From: Palsa-459 sp035937595
GTDB taxonomy: Bacteria > Actinomycetota > Acidimicrobiia > Acidimicrobiales > RAAP-2
Reading direction: 5' to 3'
Assembly: GCA_035937595.1 (NCBI GenBank)
Contig: DASZHS010000016.1
Location: forward strand, 1-15,901
Length of the DNA stretch: 15,901 nt
Part shown: piece after piece, positions 1-5,709 of the stretch
Position numbering within the stretch: the first letter of the stretch is position 1
How the letters are laid out: every line of letters starts with the position of its first letter
The notes under the pieces: model-generated
The model's input: the letters and a program-made list of their open reading frames with translations, nothing else
Databases searched by the model: none
Told to the model about the DNA's origin: nothing
Translations under genes and position numbers: made by a program

Positions 1-2
1 GC

Positions 3-119
3 GAGCTGCGACGCGCCCTCGCGCTGCCCGAGTCGTTGACCGAGGAAGCGACGACCTACACGCTGCTCCGGGGGTTCGCCTCGCCGAGGCGCGTCAGCGC
101 AGCGCGCGGAGCTCGCTGA
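3..119 (+). CDS. C-terminal end of an unidentified protein (partial, 38 residues)
   Basis: An open frame enters from the left edge and stops with TGA at 117-119. The tail reads ELRRALALPESL and ends SAARGAR. No domain can be recognised from so short a piece. The last 26 bases overlap the 3' end of the convergent cysteine desulfurase homologue, whose stop codon lies at 94-96. The codons look plausible for this genome (GAG CTG, CTG CCC GAG), but another frame or non-coding sequence cannot be excluded. Confidence 0.35.
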   Translation, partial: ELRRALALPESLTEEATTYTLLRGFASPRRVSAARGAR

Positions 120-1224
120 GGACCTTCGGGAACGCCTCGAGGAACGCGTCGACGTCGTCGGTCGTCGTCGACCATCCGACGCTCACGCGCAGCGAGTGGT
201 CCTCGTCGACGCCCATCGCGGCCAGCACCTCGGAGCGCTCGAGGGACTCCGAGGAGCACGCCGAGCCCGAGTGCACGCTCACGCCGTAGCGGTCGAGGCC
301 GAGCAGCACGGGCTCGGCCTCGACGCCCTCGACGACGAAGCACCGCACGTGCGGCACCCGTCCCGCCGCCGTCGGGTCGCCGATCGCGCGCACGCCCTCG
401 AAGGCGCGCACCCCCTCTTCGGCACGGGCGATGAGCGCCGCCGCCGCCTCGGCCTCGGCGCGCAGGCGCGCACCCCCGTCCTCGCCGAGCACCCCGGCGG
501 CCGCGCCGAGCCCGAGGATGCCCCCGACGTTCTCGAGCCCGGCTCGGCGCGCGCGCTCCTGGTCGCCGCCGACGAGCAGCGGCGCGAGCCGCAACCCACG
601 CCGCACCACGAGGGCGCCGGTGCCGAGCGGGGCACCGAGCCCCTCGGCGCTCAGCGTCGTGTACTCCGCGCCGAGGGCGGCGACGTCGAGCTCCACGTGC
701 CCGACGGCCACCGTGGCATCGAGGTGGACGGCCGCGCCCGCCGCGTGCGCGCGCTCGAGGAGCGGTGCGACGTCGAGGAGCGTGCCGGTCTCGTGGTTCG
801 CGAGCTGGAGGCAGACGAGCGCCGTAGGCGCCACGGCCAGCGCCGCGTCGAGCGCCGCGAGGCGCACGCGCCCGTCGTGGTCGACCTCGAGCGTGGCGAG
901 CTCGCCCCACCTCGCGGCGGCCTCGAGCACGCTCGCGCGCTCGACGGGTGCGGCGACGACGCGACCGCCGTCGCGCAGGGCGGCCGCCACCGACGTGTTG
1001 ACCGACTCGGAGATCGACGAGGTGAAGACGACCTGGCGCGGCGTGGCGTGGACGAGCCGCGCGACGGCGTCGCGGGCGGCCTCGACGGCGCGCCGGACGA
1101 TGAGCGCTTCCTCGTAGCCGCGCCCGGGGTCCGCCTGGGGGAGCGTCAGCCACTCGGCGATCGTGGCCCGCACCTCGGGGCGAAGCGGCGCGGCCGAGGC
1201 GCAGTCGAGGAACGCCCGGGGCAT
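94..1224 (-). CDS. Cysteine desulfurase homologue (class V aminotransferase fold) lacking the PLP lysine
   Basis: This 376-residue protein aligns along its whole length with IscS/NifS-type cysteine desulfurases, which use PLP to take sulfur from cysteine for Fe-S clusters. Landmarks are FLDCASAAP (residues 5-13), the LANHETG loop (141-147; N143 matches the PLP-contacting Asn), HLDAT (167-171; D169 matches the PLP-pyridine Asp) and the persulfide loop SGSACSSESLE with C323. Key changes are visible. Where IscS has SGHKIYGPKG, this protein has SAEGLGAPLG (192-201), so the Schiff-base Lys is Gly195 and the preceding His is Glu194. The counterpart of IscS His104 is Arg96, and that of Gln183 is Val172. 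The only lysine in the whole protein is K367, nine residues before the end's last residue, so no canonical internal aldimine is possible. The start ATG at 1222-1224 is one base downstream of the regulator's stop, so the two are almost certainly co-transcribed. The fold call is firm; desulfurase activity is doubtful. Confidence 0.9.
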   Translation of the reverse strand: MPRAFLDCASAAPLRPEVRATIAEWLTLPQADPGRGYEEALIVRRAVEAARDAVARLVHATPRQVVFTSSISESVNTSVAAALRDGGRVVAAPVERASVLEAAARWGELATLEVDHDGRVRLAALDAALAVAPTALVCLQLANHETGTLLDVAPLLERAHAAGAAVHLDATVAVGHVELDVAALGAEYTTLSAEGLGAPLGTGALVVRRGLRLAPLLVGGDQERARRAGLENVGGILGLGAAAGVLGEDGGARLRAEAEAAAALIARAEEGVRAFEGVRAIGDPTAAGRVPHVRCFVVEGVEAEPVLLGLDRYGVSVHSGSACSSESLERSEVLAAMGVDEDHSLRVSVGWSTTTDDVDAFLEAFPKVLSELRALR

Positions 1225-1225
1225 C

Positions 1226-1960
1226 TCAGGCGGTGGCGCGGCACGCGTCGTCGCCGCGCGCGCGCGACGACAGCGTCACCGGCGAGGGGCCGAGCGCCCC
1301 CAGCCCCTCGAGCATCCCGAGGACGAGCCCCCGGTCGACCGCGCACAGGACGGGATGGTGCGAGGCGACCTCGCCGAACGGGCAGCTCTCCGAGACGACC
1401 GAGGGCGACCCGGCGTGGACCTCGGTCCTCGCGGCGAACCCGTGCGCGGTGAGGGCCGTGGCGACCGCCGTCATCGCGCCGTGCGCGGAGCGCTGGGCGT
1501 CGGCCGTCGGGCGCTCGGCGGCGAGCCGTCGCCCGTAGGTGTGGCCGACCTCGAGCGCCATCGCCTCGGCGCGCTCGGGGCCGAGCAGCTCCAAGGACCG
1601 CTCGAGCAAAGCGACCAGGAGCTCGCGGCTGCGCGTCGCGCCCGCGTCGGCGAGGGAGTCCTCGGTCACCGCGTAGGCCTTCGCGGGCCGGCCGACGCCG
1701 CGCGGCGTCGTCGTCGCCGCGACGTGGCCGGAGGCGACGAGCCGGTCGAGGTGGTGGCGCGCGACGTTCGGGTGCACGGCGTGCGCCACGGCGACGTCGG
1801 CGACGGTCGCGCCGGGGTGCTCGCGCAGGTGGAGGAAGATCGCGCGACGCGTCGGGTCGCCGAAGGTGCTCGCCAGTGCGGCGACGACGGCGCTGAACGC
1901 CGCGGGGTCGTCGGGGACGCTCGGTGCGGCGACGCCCTTCACAGGCACGCGCGCCGGCAT
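1226..1960 (-). CDS. SufR-like Fe-S-sensing transcriptional regulator (ArsR/DeoR-type winged helix)
   Basis: The protein has 244 residues when started at ATG 1958-1960. Residues about 20-100 form a winged helix: STFGDPTRRAIFLHLREHPG, then VADVAVAHAVHPNVARHHLDRL as the recognition region and a wing near RGVGRPAKAY. The C-terminal half carries the SufR-like pattern CPFGEVASHHPVLC, with C193 and C206 separated by 12 residues, then GLVLGMLEGL and a further Cys at 240. SufR proteins use such cysteines to hold a cluster and repress Fe-S assembly genes. A -10 box (TAGACT) ends 7 bases before the ATG, so the mRNA is probably leaderless, which supports this start over longer in-frame extensions. The gene sits head to head with the Mrp ATPase and directly upstream of the cysteine desulfurase homologue. 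Inference: it regulates itself and both neighbours according to Fe-S status. The family call is confident; the exact ligand set is not. Confidence 0.88.
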   Translation of the reverse strand: MPARVPVKGVAAPSVPDDPAAFSAVVAALASTFGDPTRRAIFLHLREHPGATVADVAVAHAVHPNVARHHLDRLVASGHVAATTTPRGVGRPAKAYAVTEDSLADAGATRSRELLVALLERSLELLGPERAEAMALEVGHTYGRRLAAERPTADAQRSAHGAMTAVATALTAHGFAARTEVHAGSPSVVSESCPFGEVASHHPVLCAVDRGLVLGMLEGLGALGPSPVTLSSRARGDDACRATA

Positions 1961-1965
1961 CGTCA

Positions 1966-1974
1966 GTAGTCTAC
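1966..1974. promoter_or_regulatory. Symmetric divergent -10 element between sufR-like gene and mrp
   Basis: GTAGTCTAC is an odd palindrome. On the + strand it gives TAGTCT (1967-1972), a -10 for mrp. On the minus strand it gives TAGACT (1973-1968), a -10 for the regulator, whose ATG begins 8 bases further on. No convincing -35 hexamer lies at 17 bases in either direction. GCCGG (1953-1957) and CCGGC (1978-1982) flank the site and could be part of an operator. Shared symmetric -10 elements that fire in both directions are known in bacteria; use here is inferred. Confidence 0.55.
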
Positions 1975-2024
1975 GCACCGGCCCGTGCAGCGGTCCCGGG
2001 CGACCGAGGGGTGACGTCGACAAC

Positions 2025-3170
2025 GTGGCAACGGACCTGCGCGCGGCGATCGAGTCGGTCGTCGACCCGCAGCTCGACCTCACGCTCGGCGACGTCGGCA
2101 TGCTCGGCGACGTCGCGACGACGCGCCGCGGGGCGCGCGTCGAGCTCCTGGTGCCGATCGCCTCGTGGCCGACGATCGACGAGCTCCGCGGACGGATCGT
2201 GCTCGCCGCGCGCGAGGCCGGCGTGGACGCCGTCGACGTCGAGGTCGTGACGATGGGTGAGGCCGGGGTGCGCGCGGTCCGCGCCGCGCTCCGCGACCGC
2301 ATGGAGGCCCGCGGCGGCGACCAGGGCCGTGCCGCCGTCGACGGCCACGGCCACGGCGCGACGCCGACGGCGGCCCCGCCGTTCCTCGAGCGCGGGTCGG
2401 CGACGAGGGTGCTGGGCATCAGCTCGGGGAAGGGCGGGGTCGGCAAGTCGACCGTCTCGGTCAACCTCGCGATCGAGCTGGCCGCCCTCGGGCACCGCGT
2501 GGGCGTGCTCGACGCGGACGTCTACGGGTTCTCGGTCCCGAAGATGGTGGCCGCCGCCGTCGAGCCCGTGGTCCTCGGCGACACCGTCGTCCCGACGTTC
2601 GCCCACGGGGTGCGGTGGCTCTCGATGGGGTGGTTCGTGAGCGACGACCAGCCGGTCATCTGGCGTGGCCCGTTGCTGCACAAGGCCATCACCCAGTTCG
2701 TGACCGAGGCGTGGTGGGGCGAGCCGGACTTCCTCGTCGTCGACATGCCGCCGGGCACCGGCGACGTCGCGCTGACGCTGAGCGAGGTCGTGCCGTCGGT
2801 CGAGGTCTACGTGGTCACGACCCCGCAGCCCGCCGCCCAGCGCGTCGCGCAGCGCAGCGCCCTCGCGGCGCGCAAGCTCCGGCTCGCGGTGCGCGGCGTG
2901 GTGGAGAACATGTCGTGGTTCGACGCCGACGGGGCCCGCCACGAGCTGTTCGGCGCGGGCGGCGGTCGTGCGCTGGCCGACGAGCTCGGCGTGCCGCTCT
3001 TGGGCCAGCTGCCCTTCGTCGTCGCGATCCGAGCGGGCGGCGACGAGGGCGTGCCCGTCACCGTCGGCGCCCCCGACGGCGCGGCCGCCGAGGCGTTCCG
3101 CTCGCTCGCGACGAGGATCGCCGCACAGGGCCCGGCCCGTGTCTACCGCCAGGAGCTCCGTCTCGGCTGA
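2025..3170 (+). CDS. mrp: Mrp/NBP35-family P-loop ATPase, Fe-S cluster carrier
   Basis: The protein has 381 residues if started at GTG 2025, the only reasonable in-frame start before the N-terminal domain. GAGGGG at 2006-2011 is a somewhat distant ribosome site. Residues 1-90 form a MIP18/DUF59-like domain (AAIESVVDPQLDLTLGDVGM). A linker with HGHGATPT follows, then the MinD/Mrp ATPase with deviant Walker A SSGKGGVGKST (133-143; signature K136, catalytic K141), DADVYG and VVDMPPGTGD (238-247). Mrp proteins bind and transfer Fe-S clusters as dimers. The CxxC that bridges the cluster in many Mrp proteins is missing: after ENMS (294-297) comes WFDADGARHELFG. From memory, mycobacterial Mrp lacks it too, so this is a lineage trait rather than damage. 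The divergent SufR-like gene and the cysteine desulfurase homologue support an Fe-S role. Confidence 0.93.
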   Translation: MATDLRAAIESVVDPQLDLTLGDVGMLGDVATTRRGARVELLVPIASWPTIDELRGRIVLAAREAGVDAVDVEVVTMGEAGVRAVRAALRDRMEARGGDQGRAAVDGHGHGATPTAAPPFLERGSATRVLGISSGKGGVGKSTVSVNLAIELAALGHRVGVLDADVYGFSVPKMVAAAVEPVVLGDTVVPTFAHGVRWLSMGWFVSDDQPVIWRGPLLHKAITQFVTEAWWGEPDFLVVDMPPGTGDVALTLSEVVPSVEVYVVTTPQPAAQRVAQRSALAARKLRLAVRGVVENMSWFDADGARHELFGAGGGRALADELGVPLLGQLPFVVAIRAGGDEGVPVTVGAPDGAAAEAFRSLATRIAAQGPARVYRQELRLG

Positions 3171-3206
3171 ACCTGCAATGCTCGACCTCGCTCGAGGGAG
3201 GCAGCC

Positions 3207-4055
3207 ATGGACGTTCGGGGCAAGACCGCGGTCATCACGGGCGGCGCGAGCGGCATCGGGCTCGCCACGGCCACCAAGCTCGCCTCCCAGGGCGCGCGGC
3301 TCGTCCTCGGCGACATCGAGCAGGGCCCGCTCGACGTCGCGGTGAAGTCGCTCGGCGCCGAGGGTGCGGCGGTCATCGGCGTGCACTGCGACGTCGCCCG
3401 GCTCGAAGACGTCGAGCGGCTCCGCGACGCCGCCGTCGCGGAGTTCGGCGCCGTCCACGTCGTGTTCAACAACGCCGGCGTCGGTGGCGGCCCGACGATC
3501 GGGTCGCCCATCGAGCTGTGGCGGTGGGTTTCGGCGGTCAACCTCGACGGCGTGGTGCACGGCGTCCACACCTTCCTGCCGCTGCTGCTCGAGCAGGACG
3601 AGGGCCACGTGGTCAACACGGCGTCGCTCGCCGGTCTCGGCGGCGTGCCGGGCATGGGTCCGTACTGCGCGACCAAGTTCGCCGTCGTCGGGCTCTCCGA
3701 GTCGCTCTTCTACGACCTCGCCCAGCGACGCAGCCGTGTGGGCATCTCCGTGCTCTGCCCGGGGTTCGTGCGCACGCGGATCGCCGAGTCCGGGCGGAAC
3801 ATGCCCGAGTCGCTCCGTGCCCTCTCGCGCAGCGACGACCACGGGCCGCTCGAGGCGGCGGCGGCAGCGGTCGTCGCGGCGGGCATTGACCCGGCCGTCG
3901 TCGCGGACCACGTCGCGGGCGCGATCGAGCGCGAAGAGTTCTGGATCCTGCCGCACCGCCACGTGGCGATCCGCACGACCGAGCAGCGCCTCGGCTGGAT
4001 GCAGGGCGGCACGCCCGCGGGGATCGACCTCGAGAAGGCGACCCGGGGCGGCTGA
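3207..4055 (+). CDS. SDR-family NAD(P)-dependent oxidoreductase
   Basis: A classical short-chain dehydrogenase of 282 residues with one Rossmann domain. Cofactor motif TGGASGIG lies at residues 11-18, CDVARLEDV covers the adenine-binding Asp, NNAG is at 88-91 and the catalytic set is S140, Y153, K157 (YCATK). The sequence LCPGFVRTRI after the active site is the usual family PG motif. GDIE after the second strand carries an acidic residue, which tends to favour NAD over NADP. The substrate cannot be told; the long C-terminal part (FWILPHRHVAIRTTEQRLGW) resembles SDRs annotated as acting on hydroxyacyl or steroid-like compounds, which is weak evidence. A strong ribosome site, GAGGGAGG, sits 6-7 bases before the ATG. 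It follows mrp by 36 bases and may read through from it. It ends one base before the convergent dNTPase gene. Confidence 0.93.
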   Translation: MDVRGKTAVITGGASGIGLATATKLASQGARLVLGDIEQGPLDVAVKSLGAEGAAVIGVHCDVARLEDVERLRDAAVAEFGAVHVVFNNAGVGGGPTIGSPIELWRWVSAVNLDGVVHGVHTFLPLLLEQDEGHVVNTASLAGLGGVPGMGPYCATKFAVVGLSESLFYDLAQRRSRVGISVLCPGFVRTRIAESGRNMPESLRALSRSDDHGPLEAAAAAVVAAGIDPAVVADHVAGAIEREEFWILPHRHVAIRTTEQRLGWMQGGTPAGIDLEKATRGG

Positions 4056-4056
4056 G

Positions 4057-5229
4057 CTACCGGTCGATGCCCTGGGGCAGCCGGTCGTCGGGCCAGTCGA
4101 GGACCGCGACCGCGGTGCGGAACGCGAAGCGGTCGGTCATCCCCGAGACGTAGCGGACCGCGGCGAAGGTCGGGTCCTCGTCCCGCGCGCTCGAGGCGCG
4201 GCCGTGCTCGGGCACCTCGCCGGGGTGCGCCGCGAAGTGCTCCACGAGCGCACGGAGGACCGAGACGACCGCCTCTCCCTGGGCGACGGACTCGTCGCGC
4301 AGGTAGATGCGCTCGTAGTTGAAGGCGCGGAACGCGGCGAGGGCCTCGGCGTGCGCGTCGTCCATGCCGACCATGCCCGTCGCGAGCGTGGTCGCGACGA
4401 CGGCGTCGATGAACGCGCCGAGCTGGGACGCCCGCGCGGTCCCGCCGCGCTCCTTCACCGACGCCGGCAGCTCCTCGGGCGCCACGATGCCGTCGATGAC
4501 GGCGTCTTCGAAGTCGTGGCAGACGTAGCCGATGCGGTCCGCCCAGCTCACGACCTCGCCTTCGGGTGTGCGCGGCGCGGGCCGCGACCAGGAGTGGTTG
4601 GCGATGCCGTCCAGCGTCTCGGCGCACAGGTTCAGCGACGCGAGCGACACCGCCGCGCCCCAGGGCGCGTGGTCGAAGCCGCCGTCCACGAAGGGGTCGA
4701 GGGCGTCCTCGCTCGCGTGGCCCCCGGGCCCGTGCCCGCAGTCGTGGCCGAGGGCGATCGCCTCGGCGAGGGTCACGTTGAGCCCGATCGCCCTCGCGAT
4801 GCCGCCGGCCACCTGGGCGACCTCGAGGGCGTGCGAGAGCCGCGTGCGCTGGTGGTCCTCGGGGAAGATGAAGACCTGCGTCTTGCCCGCGAGCCGCCGG
4901 AAGGCGCTCGAGTGCAGGATCCGGTCGCGGTCGCGCTCGAAGCAGGTGCGCCACGGGTCGGGTGCCTCCTCGAGCGCGCGGTGACCCGCGCCGAGCGCCC
5001 GGGTGGCGGCCGGGGCGAGCGTCGCGGCCTCGCGCTCCTCGCGGAGCGCGCGGTCGACCCCGTACACCGCGTCCGCGCCGTTGCCCACGGTCGGGTCGCC
5101 GGCGCCCAGGGGGCGGGTGGGTGAGTCACGGTGCGCGAGCGTCACCCCGCCGTCGACGTCGAAGCCGTGCATCGTCGCCGCCCACCGACGGTTCCGCTCC
5201 GATCCACCGGTGCTGGGCACGCCGGCCAT
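4057..5229 (-). CDS. dgt: HD-domain deoxyguanosinetriphosphate triphosphohydrolase-like protein (dNTPase)
   Basis: The protein hydrolyses dNTPs to deoxynucleosides and triphosphate in related enzymes, helping to control the dNTP pool. From the start at 5229 it has 390 residues. The family core begins near DPWRTCFERDRDRILHSSAF (91-110) and AGKTQVFIFPEDHQRTRLSH follows. The metal ligands of the HD domain are visible: H133 (RLSHALEV), H162-D163 (LGHDCGHGPGGH) and D231 (WADRIGYVCHD). The C-terminal region YERIYLRDESV and DRFAFRTAV is typical of the shorter type found in actinobacteria. The start is uncertain: ATG 5229 gives a long, poorly conserved N-terminus with no ribosome site, and ATG 5172 in the same frame (372 codons) is a good alternative. 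The gene is divergent from the DUF3107 operon and tail to tail with the SDR gene. Confidence 0.9.
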   Translation of the reverse strand: MAGVPSTGGSERNRRWAATMHGFDVDGGVTLAHRDSPTRPLGAGDPTVGNGADAVYGVDRALREEREAATLAPAATRALGAGHRALEEAPDPWRTCFERDRDRILHSSAFRRLAGKTQVFIFPEDHQRTRLSHALEVAQVAGGIARAIGLNVTLAEAIALGHDCGHGPGGHASEDALDPFVDGGFDHAPWGAAVSLASLNLCAETLDGIANHSWSRPAPRTPEGEVVSWADRIGYVCHDFEDAVIDGIVAPEELPASVKERGGTARASQLGAFIDAVVATTLATGMVGMDDAHAEALAAFRAFNYERIYLRDESVAQGEAVVSVLRALVEHFAAHPGEVPEHGRASSARDEDPTFAAVRYVSGMTDRFAFRTAVAVLDWPDDRLPQGIDR

Positions 5230-5281
5230 TGTGGCAAACGCACAGCACGCGTCCTCGCGCCCCACGCGGGGACCGGCGCCC

Positions 5282-5321
5282 GAGGGACCGCGGTCGGCAC
5301 CGACCGCGGTGCGGGTCCCTC
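5282..5321. repeat. Long GC-rich inverted repeat between dgt and the DUF3107 gene
   Basis: ACCGCGGTCGG (5287-5297) and CCGACCGCGGT (5300-5310) are perfect inverted arms of 11 bases separated by CA. The outer GAGGGACC (5282-5289) and GGTCCCTC (5314-5321) are also inverted, overlapping the inner arms slightly on the left. The two-base centre suits a DNA operator for a dimeric protein, though a hairpin with a four-base loop could also form in RNA. It lies between two divergent genes and upstream of the DUF3107 -10 box. The function is inferred. Confidence 0.6.
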
Positions 5322-5373
5322 GGTCGACGTCGTCGTGCGCCGCGACCGGTGCCGGAGCCGCGTGCCCGCCACC

Positions 5374-5379
5374 TAGCAT
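5374..5379 (+). promoter_or_regulatory. -10 box for the DUF3107/ATPase operon
   Basis: TAGCAT lies 33 bases before the GTG start at 5413 and matches the TANNNT pattern of the main actinobacterial sigma factor. No clear -35 hexamer precedes it at 17 bases. GAGGAG at 5399-5404 is the ribosome site. Confidence 0.45.
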
Positions 5380-5412
5380 CGCGCCCAGAGCGAGAGACGA
5401 GGAGACGACAAC

Positions 5413-5646
5413 GTGGAAGTCCGCATCGGCATCGTCCAGACGATGAAGGAGCTCGAGATCGAGCTCCCCGAGGATGCCGAACGCGATGACGTGATCGCGA
5501 GCGTCGAGGAGGCCCTGGCCAAGGACGCCGTGCTGTGGCTGACGGACCGACGCGGGCGACGGGTCGGCGTGCCCAGCTCGCGCATCGCCTACGTCGAGGT
5601 GGGCGCCGACGCCGGCGAGCGGCGCGTCGGGTTCGGCAACCCCTAG
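5413..5646 (+). CDS. DUF3107 family protein (77 residues)
   Basis: A small acidic soluble protein of the actinobacterial DUF3107 family. The family pattern is seen in full: start MEVRIGIVQ, middle LPEDAERDDVIASVEEAL, then LTDRRGRRVGVPSSRIAYVE and the ending RRVGFGNP. No catalytic residues or cysteines are present, and its biochemical role is unknown. The start is GTG 5413, with GAGGAG eight bases upstream and the -10 box TAGCAT further back. It leads a co-oriented group with the two ArsA/Get3-like ATPases, 63 bases before the first. An 8-base perfect inverted repeat with a 4-base centre (GGAGCTCG 5448-5455, CGAGCTCC 5460-5467) lies within its early coding part. Confidence 0.88.
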   Translation: MEVRIGIVQTMKELEIELPEDAERDDVIASVEEALAKDAVLWLTDRRGRRVGVPSSRIAYVEVGADAGERRVGFGNP

Positions 5647-5655
5647 GCCCGCGCC

Positions 5656-5686
5656 ATGCCCCGCGGTGCGCGTGCCCGCGCGGCAT
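5656..5686 (+). terminator. Hairpin between DUF3107 gene and first ATPase gene
   Basis: ATGCC-C-CGCGG and CCGCG-C-GGCAT pair with one C-C mismatch around an 8-to-9-base loop. There is no T-run after it. It could be a partial terminator or mRNA processing site setting different levels for DUF3107 and the ATPases. Support is only structural. Confidence 0.3.
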
Positions 5687-5709
5687 CGGGCTCCTGACGA
5701 CGTGACCAC

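Noticed and set aside
196..1452. Long + strand open frame of 418 codons opposite the desulfurase homologue and regulator
   Set aside because: Its translation is Arg/Ala/Gly-rich without any domain, while the minus strand encodes recognisable proteins over the same bases. It is a shadow frame of GC-rich coding DNA.
1961..2464. N-terminal extension of the SufR-like regulator by 168 codons
   Set aside because: The extension lies antisense to mrp, is low-complexity Ser/Thr/Arg/Pro, and the -10 box plus family length support ATG 1960.
1971..3962. 663-codon minus-strand frame across mrp and the SDR gene
   Set aside because: Its composition is Arg/Asp/His-rich shadow translation of two well-identified + strand genes.
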